DNA from: Branchiostoma lanceolatum
Lineage: Eukaryota; Chordata; Leptocardii; Amphioxiformes; Branchiostomatidae
Length of the DNA stretch: 64,000 nt
Reading direction: 5' to 3'
NCBI RefSeq assembly: GCF_035083965.1
Contig: NC_089731.1
Coordinates: forward strand, 689,501-753,500
Every line of letters starts with the position of its first letter. Position 1 is the first letter of the stretch. Shown here in pieces: positions 1-13,260 of this stretch. The position numbers were made by a program, and so were the translations under genes. A model generated the notes under the pieces. It was not told where the DNA came from. It did no database searches and was given only the letters and a program-made list of their open reading frames with translations.

Positions 1-2090
1 TTGCAGCAAAATAAATCTAACACACTATACCTCCGCAACAGTGGTGTCTTCCGATGACCTTTATGCTGCTCCGCCATTCTGAAAATCGTGTTTGGGCACA
101 TTTTCGGATGAATTCCCGGGGAAAACGGAAATATTGGGCCGACATTGAAACAATTCGCGAACTTAGCGCATCAGATACATGTGCGGGCTGTATTTTCCAA
201 AAACTACCGTAATTTTTGCCCAGTCCAAATGCACAGAAATAGTCAAATATGCTACGATGTACAAACGCAAGCCATGTGAAGAAATACTTCAGTTCGCGTC
301 AAACCATGGATAATCTAACAAAGATAAAACATTCTTGTTTTCTTTATCATTATTATCTTGTCAAGTTGAGTTCATATAAACTTGATAACTGCATAAAAGA
401 ATGAAGATTTTGAACCCGGCGTGTGGTGGCGATGCGGCTTCTACCGGCGCACATTGCCCGTTATCGGCAGTGTTACTGTACTCGCGGGACCGAAAATCGT
501 CTGGCCGCGACCGCGTTGGACAGGTGGCCGCTATAGCCTAATTCTTAATGCTTATGTCAATGGGGAAAATCCAAGGGACCGACAAAAAGTGACCACTATG
601 GGCAGGTGGCCGCTATGCAAAGGTGACCGCTAATACAGGTTTGACTGTACTTCCAACACAATTCAATATCATGGAACTCACATTTTTGTGCATGTATTCA
701 AAGAAAAAAAATGACAAGTACCTCAACCATGGTTGCAAATCTGTGATCCTTTCTCACACCAGAATGAGCTCTCCTTGTTAATTTCCTCTGACTCAAAGGC
801 AAACCCGCTGGCTTTTTATGCCAGTTCTCCTGTCTTATCAACTGGGAACATCAGCTAATGCTGTTGTATGCAACACTGCTAATGGATGGTCATAAAACAT
901 TGCACAAAACATGTTTTAAAGTTTAAAGATTAAGTTCTTGAAGTTTAATGTTTTTACATATTAGTCAAATGCTTATTTGCCCAAACTTGTCCATCTGGAT
1001 ATGTCTGTCTCCATGTTGGTGAGTTCCCTGCTTTGGTCAAGGAGGAATGTCAACAGCAGTAGTGACTGTGGCAGCAACATGGCTTTAAATTTGTGTAATT
1101 TTTGTTATCTCTTCTGTCTCTTGTTTTCATGCACAAATACATGTATCATCAAGGGCACTGGCAGTACCAAAAATAACTCACAGATGTTTGTATGTGTAAG
1201 TGTAATACTACTGCTTAAAGGAATTAATCTCCTTGTGTTTGTAAACACTGCTCCCTGTGCAACTAGCATCCTAGAATATCAGCCTGAGCTAGGGTCTTTC
1301 CTCCTTATCGATAAGTTAACTTAAAGGTTCCTCTGAATCAATACTTTGCCTGAATTCTTACCTGTAGCATTGTTAATGATACTGTATCAGGTTTTATGTT
1401 CCTTTGCTCCAAGAATTACACAATGTAGCATGAACATGTGCATGGAGTTCAAACTATTCAGTCAGATTCGTTTTATTAGAGTCCATTATATATGGCAACA
1501 TTCTACATATAGCTTGATTATGACTGATGTACATTGTATATATAGATGTACATGCAAACACTCATACATGTGTTTCTCTATTGATAAATCAGTCTTACTG
1601 ACCTCTGGTGGTATTAATTATCGAATTCCAGCTTGAATGTGATAAGTTAAAAGGATGACCATCATCTTTACAGCTGTTATTGAATTATGATAATTAGTAC
1701 TATGTTTAAAAAAGTTACCAAGTACATGTACAATGTGCCTAGGCCTGTAGTACACTCTGGTGTAACACAACGTGTATTCATGAAGACAGTCGTCTACTCT
1801 TACTTGTACTTGTTTTTAGTAGAGACCATTTACATGTAGGATGTACTGAGCAGAGGTTGATAATCATGTACATGTACCTAATAATGTAAATTGAATGCAC
1901 AGTTATGTCATGTAGTTACTCTACTCAGTCTTGATACAACTTACAGTTCATCATTGCCCACATCTTGGAGTCTGTAACACAGACTAATCATTAAGGCTAT
2001 TCATAGCTTAAGAGTAACATAATCATCAAGTGACCCTTATTAGAGGTTTTGCAACATTGAATCTGAATGAAGGAAAGATCTGTGCTTTTT
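1..2090. other. Intergenic or intronic DNA without a recognised gene
   Basis: Open frames here are short, start anywhere and show no family motif or paired splice sites. I looked for exons of the missing N-terminal part of ELYS on the plus strand and did not find any. The stretch is AT-rich with many scattered acatgta words. Around 515-650 the word gccgctat occurs twice next to caggtttgactgt, which looks like a fragment of a dispersed element. Confidence 0.6.
495..650. repeat. Possible dispersed repeat fragment
   Basis: Two blocks containing gtggccgctat lie about 75 bases apart. They end in ctaatacaggtttgactgta, a type of sequence that I recall as repeated in invertebrate genomes. No terminal repeats or target duplication can be defined from this single copy, so the family is unassigned. 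Confidence 0.3.
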
Positions 2091-2165
2091 TTGTTGAGTC
2101 ACAGATTGTGGATAAAGTTTGGAGGCTGGTGGCATTGTCTTGGTGGCCTTCAGTGTTTCCATGAG
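2091..2165 (-). pseudogene. Decayed copy of the 3' end of FREP1
   Basis: On the minus strand this block reads like the last about 20 codons of the neighbouring FREP1 gene, including LKATK and the segment just before the stop, but it diverges and has no fibrinogen domain upstream. It lies about 370 bases downstream of the FREP1 stop in the same orientation, so it is best explained as a partial tandem duplication of the exon's 3' end. Confidence 0.6.
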
Positions 2166-2465
2166 TTGTTGAGATCTTGGCATATAGGAATCACAATTTT
2201 TTACTAATTTAAAAGATTTCTTAAGAGCCGCCAAGTTGAAGTTTGCCCATGGTTGTTTGCCATACAATATGTTCCACCTGACTGTAATTAATCTGAAGGG
2301 TACTTTGGGGGTTACCAGAATATTCAGACAGCTGCATAATGCAACTGCTGCCTAGTCTTGGTTCAAGGTCAAGTTGCCAATACAATAATTACGTTCTTAG
2401 ATTCAGCAAAATGTTACTAGCCGAACCAGGACACTCTCCTCTGCTCTGGTGTAATTGGCTTTAAG

Positions 2466-4057
2466 TTACAGATTGCGGATAAAGTTTTGAGGCCGCACCA
2501 TCATCTTGGTGGCCTTCAGGGAGTAGAACCGGGTGCCTTTCCACTTGTACCAGAAAACCCCCGTCCCTGTGTCGTGATCATGATAGTCCTCAGGCAGGAA
2601 GTAACGTCCGTTCAGGACAGAAGCAAGACAGGGGTCTCTATACCACCAGCCGCCTGAATACTTCTGGGCACAGTGATCATTGTTATCATCATTGTCCACA
2701 TCAGTGGCACTGAATTTCCCACCGTTATGGAACCCCATAGAGTCCCCTGCATCCCCACTGTAGCCCCCAATGTTTAGTGTATAATCTGTACTCTCATCCC
2801 CAATGCTGAAGGTGTCATATCTAGCATAGGCAAAGTTCCCTTCCCAATCTTCTAACTCCACATACAACTCATAGTTAGCCTGGGTTGTCAGGTTATGAAT
2901 TTTAGCCAGCCCAAGCCAGTGTTCCCCCTCGACCTTCCCAAACCCATTTTCGTAATCTGCCCAACGTCGGTCAAAGTTGAGTCTCCCGTCCAACCTCCTC
3001 TGTATGACAGTCCAGCCCCCACCGTCTGTAGTCATGTCACAGTAGACGTCAAAGTGGTTGGATGAGGATGCAGGTTTGATGGGGAAGACCCCGTCCTGCA
3101 CTTCGCTGTTCCAGAACATCACAGGGTAGAGGTCGGCGCAGTCTTCAAAGGTGTAGGCACCCAGAAGGAGGTCCGATGGATCTGGAAAAACAAGCAAGAC
3201 GTGTGTTAAATAATGATAATAATGTTTGTTTTTTTTTGGGTCAGAAATTACCCACAATGGCAACCTTTCTAGTGCTGAATTGTTGCAGAGTTTACAGGTT
3301 TCACACAACACACATGGCAGGATTCGAACTCGGGACCTCTTGGTTCTGAGTCGAACGCTCTGCCGTTGAGCCATAAATCTGAGACTTGCTAAAACTGTTT
3401 GCATTTTGGGTCAGCCATTACTAGCGAGAGCCGCTTTGGCTGTCCTATTGTAATGTCTTGTTTTATTTCCTAGGAAGTACAAAATACGGATTTCGAAGTT
3501 GTGAGATTAGATCCCCACAAACATGGTCCTCTGGAAAGAACTCCTGGCTTTCAAAGGGTTTTAAGTTTAAAGAACAGTAAATGTTATGCTGTATTGTAAG
3601 TATCGCAATGCAAGACAGAGCTCACATTTGTGTTGTGACTTTGCAGTGGAGGGTTCTCTACTCTTTGAACGTGGCAAAAATGTGAACAATTATTTTTATT
3701 ATAGCTTCTAGTCCATATCATGCATTTAACTTGATCTTTGAATGCAAAATGTTGCAATGTAGGGGTCACTACGAAAATACTATTCGTGGCAAACATTTAG
3801 CATTGAAATATAGCTAGGAAAACTTGATTTTGAATGCAAAATTTTGCAGTGAAGCGATCACTACAAAATTCCTATCCATGGCAAATATGTCAACAGTAAC
3901 AGACTAATTTATCAGCTTTTAGTCCCTACTTTACGTTCAACTTTATTTTAGAAAAACTCTGAATATTCTACATACGGAATGAGTCTGGATCTGCTGCCAG
4001 TGTCCCCAGCTGACCCCAGGTCGTGGTGTATACAGCCAGCACCAGCAGCACGGTCAT
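2466..4057 (-). CDS. Secreted fibrinogen-related protein (FREP1), two coding exons
   Basis: Predicted secreted lectin-like protein of about 265 residues. Coding exons are 3976-4057 and 2466-3181, joined phase 1 (donor GTATGT, acceptor TTCCAG). The first exon starts with ATG directly after an acceptor-like CCAG and encodes a hydrophobic signal peptide (MTVLLVLAVYTTTWG). The second is one complete fibrinogen C-terminal domain: DCADLYPV near its start, YCDMTTDGGGWTVIQRR, NFDRRWADYENGFG, EYWLGL-type EHWLGLAKIH, a calcium-loop-like region DVDNDDNND, HCAQ and GGWW, and ends with KATKMMVRP. Four conserved cysteines are present. In invertebrates such proteins (FREPs, ficolin/tachylectin-like) bind acetylated sugars and act in innate immunity; the ligand here is unknown. 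A SINE sits in the intron. FREP2 and FREP3 in this window are paralogues; FREP3 is the closest in sequence. Confidence 0.92.
3303..3380 (-). repeat. tRNA-derived SINE fragment in FREP1 intron
   Basis: On the minus strand an A-box-like tggctcaacggcagagcg is followed about 30 bases later by a B-box-like gagttcgaatcc. The acceptor and T stems do not pair properly, so it is not a working tRNA gene. A long open frame can be read from it into the FReD exon, but it crosses the exon 3 acceptor and is an artefact. Confidence 0.55.
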
Positions 4058-4820
4058 CTGGAGGAACAAGAATTCACAAGAAATACCGATTTATCAACGA
4101 CTCAGCAAATTTGTTTTCTAATACATCAACAGTAAAAAGTTAGCAATAAATCATCATGCTATTAAGCCTTGCAGACTAAAGTAAACTAGTATTACATGAT
4201 TCTATAAAATGATGACTTCAAGGTTTCATTTATGCCTTTTTTCCTAAAAATGTCATGGACACATTCCTATTGAACCTACGTGTACAAGAAATGTACCAAC
4301 TTGACGGTTATTCATTTTTTGTTTACCTGACATCATTTTTAGAAAAAAGGGTCTGACTCAACAACCTCATTCCTCACAATCCTTGTTTAAGGTAATAACA
4401 AACTGCAATTAACCACTAAAAGTGAACTTTCCCCTTGCTACCATTTGAGCACACCACTCAAAACCCAAGACTGTGCCTCCAAGTTACAGCTCAGCTACCA
4501 AAATTTCCTATCGATTTTCAAAAAAGCTTTCACCACTTTGACTCTTGACATGATTTTTTGGATTGGCTTAAGATAATTTCACACTGCTATGATATAAACA
4601 CACATTCATGCAGCCGTTTACATTCTGTGTCAGCACATGAACTAAGTTTACTTAGGCCTGACCCTTACATGTATCTGAATTACAAGTCAATACTTGTGAA
4701 GCACGTACATGTACAGGTCATACATACATGTACATGTACATTGTAATGGTACTGAAAATTGGAAGAACTGAATGAATATAATAGTAACCCTTAGGCTCGT
4801 GGTTGTACCATCGGACTTAC

Positions 4821-4917
4821 CTTTGGTTGGATACTTGGCGTCATTCTTGGATCTGTCTCCTGTCTGTTTCTGCACGTACAATGCTCTACCTAGTGTGCAG
4901 GTTGTCATACTTTTATA
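4821..4917 (-). promoter_or_regulatory. FREP1 TATA promoter and non-coding first exon
   Basis: On the minus strand TATAAAA lies at 4917-4911. About 65 bases of likely 5' UTR follow (start near 4886) and end at a strong donor, AAAG|GTAAGT, at 4821. That donor can join the acceptor immediately before the FREP1 ATG at 4057. An ATG at 4908 lies between the TATA box and the expected start, so it is probably not transcribed. Its frame would also be out of phase with the FReD exon. Confidence 0.6.
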
Positions 4918-5260
4918 GCCAACTTGTTTTTCTGTAAGATCTGTTGATGCCTTACACAGGATAGGACCTAACAGGATGGAACCTACGCGAATATTGAAAT
5001 TCCTGTTTGTTCGGTGGACTGATCATCCGATGTACTGTCGTTCTTCAATAGACTTCAATCGCAGCAGCGATGCCCTTGTTTGAAGTTCATGGGACAGGAC
5101 CACCTGCCTTTGAAGATAAAACCCAGGGACCTAAGTTATGTTTGTTTTTAACCTGAAATATCTTTACTTTAAGTTTGCAAGTACCTTGAACCTTTATTTG
5201 AGGTTCATGTGAAGACGACATGTGTTGCTTGTTAGTATACAGAACTAGTCTAAGAGTGTT
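4905..5260 (-). repeat. Segment duplicated at 6140-6470
   Basis: This block, which includes the FREP1 TATA region, reappears at 6140-6470 in the same order. Shared landmarks are tttttatagccaacttg, aagatctg.tgatgc, gatgcccttgttt and a tttgaggttcac segment. The second copy has diverged and has no attached coding exon, so it looks like a relic of a promoter duplication about 1.2 kb upstream of FREP1. Confidence 0.6.
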
Positions 5261-6630
5261 TTTTGTACCATTGTCAAAATGTGAAACAGCTACATTATAG
5301 ATTTATGACTTAAGGTGGGAGACAGCCATACCACAGCAATATTTTACCAAGAAAATTTAGAAAAAATAACCATCTGATTCGTTGGATATGTAGCTTTATT
5401 TTTGTAAGCTGGCATCATTTTCCCACACAGGTTACTGTTATACCGCAAACTTCAAGGACAAACTTGCAGTTTCCAACGTCCTGACTGGGTGTCAATATCT
5501 TTTGGAACAGCCTGGCCAATCAAGGGCCCCCAATATGGCTTCACCCTGACCAATCAAACGCCTTGAAACTCAGATTCAAACCAACCACTAATCCCTTTCT
5601 AAGTTGCATTTACGACAGTCACTATACATCTGACAAAACAAACTCCCCAGTGAGATGCTGGAAGGTGGCAGGTTTCCAAAGATGTTTTCAGATTGGCAAT
5701 TTTGGCACATTGGAAGTAATAACTTATCCGTGATTTGACTTTTACCAAAAAAATAGTTTCTACTTCTTTTCTTTAAACGTCAAATCGCGGTTAAATCAAT
5801 TACCACACCTCTAAATATGACCCCAAATATGTGTTTCCAATATATTACTACAGTAACTGAACTACCTTGTATTGTTTCAAACGCAAAGTTAAATACAGCT
5901 AAAAACCTCATTTTCAGTCCTACTGTAAATTAAAGCCACTGTGAATGTTAATGAGTTTACAGTGCTACCTAAAATTTCTAGTGCTGGTGTTGTTTTCCTG
6001 CATACCTGAACTGGTGCAAGCAATGGGCAACTGTTGTCCGCATGGCAATGCTACACTGTGTGTATCACTATCAGAAGTCACAAACACACACAGACAGGAA
6101 AGCTGCCCTCCCTCTTCACTGCATGGGCACAGCTTGTGACATTTTTATAGCCAACTTGTTTTTCCACAAGATCTGCTGATGCTTTGATAGGATAGAAGCT
6201 ATAATTGTTATTCCTGTTGGTTCAAAAGCCGGTTTTTCACCCTTTACACTTTTGACTTGTCAATAGTCTTCAAAGGCAGAAGAGATGCCCTTGTTTAAAC
6301 TAAATTAAAATTCGTGAGACAAGAACATCTGCTGATTACAAGATAGATTTTGCATAACTTTTTTGTTTTTATTTTATTTTATTTTTTCTAAGTTTGAACC
6401 CTTGTTTGAGGTTCACATGATTAGGACACCAGCTTCCTAGTCAACATGCCAAGTGTTTTATATGATCCTGATAAGGCTGTGCATTAAGATGTCTGGAATT
6501 GTAATGTAACTGGAAATGTCAAAATGCAGATATGCACACAGACACACGAACACACGTATTAGCCAAAAACAACTTCACTTTTCTTAAGTTAAGATGAAGT
6601 GTGTTTTTGATTGTCCATATAAACCGTTTT
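5261..6630. other. Intergenic or intronic stretch, no gene seen
   Basis: Apart from the decayed second promoter copy at 6140-6470 I see no exon with paired splice sites, no protein motif and no defined element. If ELYS begins upstream of this window, this is part of one of its introns. Confidence 0.5.
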
Positions 6631-6636
6631 TTTTTT

Positions 6637-7029
6637 GCTCCCCCCATGCGAGAGTAGTTTTGTAACATGGCTGCAACGCCCAGCCCCAGAACTACTGGGG
6701 TACACGTCATGTACATACTGTAGTACATGTTGCTTCCGCCTGAGTTAATGTGCACTCTGTGTTCTTGTTTCTACAGAGGGTTTTGCTCCCCCCATGTGAG
6801 AGGAGTTTCGTTACAAGGCGGCAACACTGGCTCAGAACTACTGAGACATGTTGTTTCCCCATGTACCGTGTGTTCCTGTGTCCCTACAGAGGGTTGTGCA
6901 TTCACATGCGAGAGGAGTTTTGTTACAAGGTGGCTACGCTGGCTGATCAGAACTACTGACGCACAATTAGTACATTGTTGTTTCACACTGTATTAATGAC
7001 AGAATCCTTGTGTGTTCTTGTTTCTACAG
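6637..7029 (+). repeat. Three decayed copies of the first visible ELYS exon
   Basis: Blocks starting near 6637, 6776 and 6889 repeat the real exon at 7030-7129 together with its upstream tttctacag acceptor, at a spacing of roughly 110-140 bases. Each copy carries a stop or frame change within the exon part and none keeps the good GTAAGT donor of the real exon. They are acceptor-side boundary copies and not alternative exons. Confidence 0.75.
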
Positions 7030-10000
7030 AGGGTTTTGCACCCCCCATGCGAGAGGAGTTTTGCTACAAGGCGGCAACGCTGGCCCAGAACTACCGCAAC
7101 AGGAGGGCAGAGCTGGCCAGGATAGTGGGGTAAGTACGGAAATTATGTATCTAAAAAAACAAATGAGATTAAAAAAATTAAGGTTTTCTCTGATCTATCT
7201 TAAATTGGTTTATTTTTGCGTGGACTTGATCTCACAGTAGAAGTCTAGAGGAAAGGGGGTTTTCAGGATGTTTAAGTTTGGCAGTTTTAACAATTCGCAG
7301 CAGCAGAACACAGTGAACTCCTGGTGAGTTTGCGGTGATGTTGTCACTGCAGAAATAAAACGACGTAGTCTGCAAATATAACAGTCTCTCCCTCAGGCTC
7401 CAGCTGCCTCGGGGCAGGTGTAGGGGAGGTTTTATACATGTATTTACCCAGTCCTCTGTCAACTGAAAGGTTACCATTATTTACCTGACCTGTTATGCAA
7501 CATGTTATATGATTATAATAGATTGACATTTCATACTACATTATTTGCATAGCATTACAGGGTCATTTCAACCATGTTTACAATTTTTGATACATTTTTT
7601 TCTGGATAGCTACATGTATATGTAGAGGTTGACCCTTTATTTTCTGTGCTATGGTTTACCCCTTATAACTTAACATAATCTTTTCTGTTCTTGCATGTGC
7701 TTTTACTCATTCTTTATTAAAAAATTACAACAAGACAATACATTAAGTGGAGCGCCAGGCAGCTAAGCTGATGTTGCGGACCACTTAACTGCTTTACTCA
7801 TATAAGCTTTTCATATTTCAATGTGCTTTATTTAGAATCTGAGAGCGTTTTTTCAAACGTTTAACCTTTTTTTCGAACTGGAAAGAATTTTTTTTTAAAA
7901 CTGGGAAGAGTTTAACTTTTTTTTCAAACATGGAAGGATTTTAACACTTTTCTTTCAAACTTGGAAGGATTTTAACTTTTCTTTCAAACTTGGAAGGATT
8001 TTAAAGTTTTTTTTTAAAACTTGAAAGGATTTTAACGCTTTTTTCAAACTTGGAAGGATTTTAACGCTTTTTTTTTTCAAACTTAGATTAATTTTAACAT
8101 CTTTGTGTACTTCCTCCCCAGCCCCAGCGGCGACTCAGACCTGCTGCTGATTGACGGCATCGTGTCCCAAGTGGGAGAGCCCATTACCAACCTGTGGGAG
8201 AGGGAGGAGGGGGGGACCGGGCAGTACCCACCCCCCAGCCTCAGAGTAAGATCTTCCATCTAATGATTTGCTACACTATACAGTCAAACTTGTATTTACA
8301 TTAATTATTAAATTAACTACAGCTATGCCACTTGACTACTTCACTTGTCGCACCAGTAATAAAAACTAAAATGATTTTGAAATTAGAAGCACTTAGTAAA
8401 TGCTTCAAATTTGTATATTTTTTTTTGTAACGTTGGAGCGTGAACTTTATTAAACGCTGTCTGTTCTGTTTTGTAGGATCTTCTTGACGTCTACTTGCTC
8501 CAGAATGTGGACCTGATGACCAAACACTGCATTGTATCCTTTAACATGCATGTAACATGTACATGTGATCATAATTACCTTCACCAAGAAAACTATGGCT
8601 TTGGTGTCGTTTGTGTGTTTGTAGGTGTTGGCTGAACAAATGACAAGGTTGGTTATGAACCCCCAGGTGCTTTCTATGGTACTGCAACAGAACTTCTCAT
8701 CTTCTAAAGATTTTGTCGTTGTGACACTTCACTAATCGATAGCTTAGAAAGGGATTGCCCGAGGAATTAAGAAATTAAGGTGGTAGCATCCCACCCCCAA
8801 AATCACATAGCCTAACACCTAGATAAAACTTGAGACTAGATTTCTGTTACCTTCAGTTGTCCTTAACTCTGTCCAGGTCACATACCTTATTCTAGACATA
8901 TTGTCCATGAGTCAAGACCCAGAGCAGGAAAAAGTGAGTTTTTTTACACCTTCCTTGTAAAATGTATTTTATTATGTGCCATTTGCATCTAGAAACTGTA
9001 AAATTAAGATTGTGTGATGTTTGACTAAGTTGCTATATATTTGACAATGTATAAGTTGATAATGTCAAAATATTGATTCTTGTGGCATACAATCATTGAT
9101 TTTTGTGACATGTGCCTGTTTCTGTGTGCTATGATACCAATGTTTAATGTAGTATTGTCCCATTTCTATTGTTGACACAGTTTTCAGAACAGCTGGGACT
9201 GTTCCCGAACTCGTTCTCCCTCCCCCTGGGAGTGAACAAGCTCATCCAGGGATCCTGGCTCCTTGACCACAAGGACTTTGAGGTTAGGAAAATAATTTGT
9301 CATGATGTCAGAAAAATCTGAAACTGTGGATCAAGATAAAACCTGGAAGCTACATATCACAAAAATGGAGAGTTTGAATTGAGAATGAAGTCTTTTCAAA
9401 GCCTTTGTTTGCAGGTGTTCTGAGTGAAACACTGTTAGATTCAAGACCTCAATGACTGGAAATGTCATTACAAAAACATGTAGGTTTTGTTTCTGGAGGA
9501 AATTTTCAATTTTGGGGGCTCAACTCTTACATTTTGTACATAAGCCCACGGGCATGAACTTGCAATCAAACGTCTCATTATGGACCTTTATGGTAGAGGT
9601 GAGATGATGCCACACTTTCAGAGACTTCAGTTAAAGTTAATATCCTCCCACACCATAAGGGGTATAGGGCTGTGCCCATCTCCGTTTCATAGCCCTGGGC
9701 CACACCGTGGTGAAATCACTGCAGCAGGGGGCTAGTCCTCTGGCAGTGGAGTGTGTTTAACTTCTATACTGTTTCAGAAGTATGTACCATTTTTATAAAG
9801 TCTTTGGTATGATTTGATGCGCCTCTTGTCCAGAGGTGTCCTACCCGGGGATTGAACTCAGGCCTTCTGATCCAAGTAATTTGAACCAGATGTGGCTAGT
9901 AACAGAAGCGCAGACCACTACACCACAGGGACACCCCCTTCAGACACTTCAACTGTCTTGATATTCGTGATTTAAAATGTTAAACCTCTGGCCTAACTTT

Positions 10001-13000
10001 TGACTCCATTCGCATCTTACAGGAAGCCCTGATGGTCCTGCTGGACCCTGCCGTGCGGGCGTGGCTGTCTCCGTGGCAACACCAGCTGATCCTGAAGTCG
10101 TTCCTGTACCAGGGGCAGTCTGGGAAGGCTCTGCAGTACCTGCGGGTGGTCCAGCCTCCCATGATGCACCAGGAGGGGGTCAAACTGCACCTCACAGTCC
10201 TGCTGGCTAACGGGTAGGTCATGTTAACCCTCTGTCTGCTAAGGCACACACTACAGTTCCTACAGTTCCCCCCAGCATGACCAGGGTCAAACTGCACCTC
10301 ACAGTCCTGCTGGCTAACGGGTAGGTCATGTTAACCCTCTGTATGCTAACTTAAAGGCACATCCTACAGTACCTCAGGTCCCCCCCCCCCCCAGCAGTAC
10401 CAGGGTTAAACTGCACCTCACAGTACTGCTGGCTAACGGGTAGGTCATGTTAACCCTCTGTCTGCTAACTTAAAGCTACACCCTTCAGTACCTCAGGGTG
10501 CCCCCAGCAGGATCAGGGTTAAACTGCACCTCACAGTACTGCTGGCTAACGGGTAGGTTATGTTAACCCTCTGTCTGCTAACTTAAAGCTACACCCTTCA
10601 GTACCTCAGGGTGCCCCCAGCAGGATCAGGGTTAAACTGCACCTCACAGTAGTACTGGCTAACGGGTAGGTCATGTTAACCCTCTACCTGCTAAGGCACA
10701 CACTACAGTACCTCCGGTTCCCCCCAGCAGGACCAGGGTTAAACTGCACCTCACAGTCCTGCTGGCTAACAGGTAGGTCATGTTAACCCTCTGTCTGCTA
10801 AGGCACACCCTACAGTACCTCCGGTTCCCCCCAGCAGGACCAGGGTTAAACTGCACCTCACAGTAGTACTGGCTAACAGGTAGGTCATGTTAACCCTCTA
10901 CCTGCTAAGGCACACACTACAGTACCTCCGGTTCCCCCCAGCAGGACCAGGGTTAAACTGCACCTCACAGTCCTGCTGGCTAACGGGTTGGTTTGGATGA
11001 GTATTTACTGTAATTCTTGATTTTTGTTAGCTGTAACTTAATTTTAGCTGATTTAACGGTCACTAGTCAACTGCTAAAATTTCATCATCGCTAATATTTG
11101 ATCACTTATATTTGAGACAGTAATGTTTGTTCAAACCGTTAAGATTAAATGCCGTGACCTACTCCATTTTCCCCAAACCGCTATATTTTCCTGCTGCTAT
11201 ATTAAAGTGATGTACAGTACATGTTTTTCAAACACAACAAGTCAACATTTTGGTAACTGTCTGTCACCTTCCTCAGGGCGATACTAACTGGTTCTACTTC
11301 CCACTGCAGCTAGGTGTCGCTGCCCTAGTCTGAAGAGTTTGGTCCCAAAATAAGTTTCCCCTCATATCACAGTTCATGTCTGGAGTAAATGGTTTTGTCA
11401 ACACAGCCTCTTTAACCTCCTCCCTGTTGCCTAACTCTGTAACCAATAGAGAATGGAGTGCCAAACGGCTACTTCAGTGTGCTAAAGGTTAATCTGATAA
11501 GTGCATCATTCTGTAGTAGTAGTAGTAGTAGTCCACTGTTTTCTGCTGCTGCAGTAGTCGAAACATCCTCCTGCTGCATTCAGTCTTTCTTCAGTCCTCT
11601 CCACTTTGTCCGATTTGCTGCGAGCTTCCTTAGCTCCCGCAGGTTTCTTTCTGACCGCAACGGTCCTTGTCCTCTTTCTTTCAGGTCCCCTATTCCCCTT
11701 GTGCATCTGTCCCCTTGTGCATCTGTTCCCCTTGTTAATCCAGTCATTTACCAGCCTGATGAAACTATTCCCTCTCTCCAGCTTGACAGCCGAAGCGATC
11801 CAGTTCCAGCAGAGTTATCGAGACGAGGGAAACACAGAGGAGCTGTTGGAGCATCTTTTCCTGGGCTGCCAGCAGAGTAGGTGTCTTTCTGTTGGTGCTG
11901 TTATAGCATGATTATATAATAACAAATCTACACGCTATTTCAGTACACATTTAGTAAAGCGCTTACCAAGAAGCTTTTGACCAGTCTTCTGGTCCTTATC
12001 AATTGACCCGAAGCCTACCTCAGTTTGTTGACATCACACTTAGGTTCAGGCCAGCAGAGTAGGTGTCTTTCTGTTGGACTACTGTTAATGCTTTTAGGTT
12101 TGCGGTGGTTTGATGTTCACGGTTTTCGCAGTAACTCTTTACCACAAACTTAAAACCACTTCAAAAATGGTCGTTCTTTCTTCTGCCTGCCTACCACCTT
12201 GATCCAACTGCGAGCTAAAAACCAATGTGAAAACTCCATTTTCTCCCTACGCCGAAATTAAATCACTGCAAACTTAAATGCATTTACAGTATTTTGCATT
12301 GAATAATTATAGATTTTACTCCTCCTGACCTCTTGTGAGACTGATGATCATTTCAGTACCATGGACAGGAATGCAATCATGAAAATCTCTGTGCCATCTT
12401 TTGCAAATCATGGTTTGAACCTTCAGCCAGTCATGTACATTATATGTTTACCCTTACTTTCTATCGGTGTAATGGGGAATATGTGCATGTTGTACTCCCA
12501 ATGGATGGCATACTATAACTTCAGCACCAAGGACAGGGCCACATTACTAACCACTTTTATTTGTGTTTCCGTAACATTAAAGACTCATTCTGTTCTTCCC
12601 TCAGCATTTACAGTGGACAAACTGTTGCAGCTGCCATTTGATGACGTGGAACAGGTAATAAGGATTTCAAATTTTTTAAAGAATTCTTTTCTCCAGAATG
12701 CAACTCCATCATTTTTTGCTGACTACATATTGATGATAATACCAGTATGTGTACTTGCTGAAGCTACTTACATTTCTACATGTTATTTTTTTTTACTCAT
12801 CACCTAATGATATGAAAGTTGTATTGCGAATGATCACATTTTTGGAGTGGGCTTTGGGATGACCCGGTGTGCTTGGTTGAAAAATGTGTGCTGTGGCAAA
12901 GCTGCATTGCACAACTAGCCCAGAGATTATACTCAAGGTCCCTATATTTGAATGTTGGTCGCATTTCATTTATCACATGTCTTTGCTAGCCAAACTATCA

Positions 13001-13223
13001 TTTCATGTGAATTTTGTTTGACAATGTTTGTTCTTTGTTAGAGTCTTTGTTTTCTTTTCTGTCCACTCCAGAAATCACTAGTGAAGTACCTCCAGGACAG
13101 TCCGGAGCCGAACTCAGCTGAGCTGCTGCTGGTGTTCTACCTACAGAGGGGCAGGTTTGTGGACGCCGTCCGACTCAACGATCTGCTCAAACAGGATGTC
13201 ATGGTGGGTGTTACGCTGGGATC

Positions 13224-13260
<37 letters not shown>

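Noticed and set aside
3303-3380. tRNA gene
   Set aside because: A and B boxes are recognisable but acceptor, anticodon and T stems do not pair; fits a SINE head.
3182-3404. N-terminal extension of the FREP1 fibrinogen exon reading RQSVRLRTKRSRVRILP
   Set aside because: This is translation of a tRNA-derived SINE and lies upstream of a good acceptor. A separate exon at 3976-4057 gives a proper signal peptide in phase.
4687-4908. Minus-strand frame starting MTTCTLGRALYV as the FREP1 start
   Set aside because: The ATG lies only a few bases after the TATA box, before the expected transcription start, and its phase does not match the FReD exon.
6771-7029. Earlier ELYS exon copies as alternative first exons
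   Set aside because: Stops or frame changes inside each copy and no donor comparable to GTAAGT at 7130.
12361-12807. 148-residue open frame with hydrophobic segments
   Set aside because: It reads through intron, the ELYS exon 12605-12654 and more intron. Only VDKLLQLPFDDVEQ belongs to a real protein; the apparent membrane helices are intronic.
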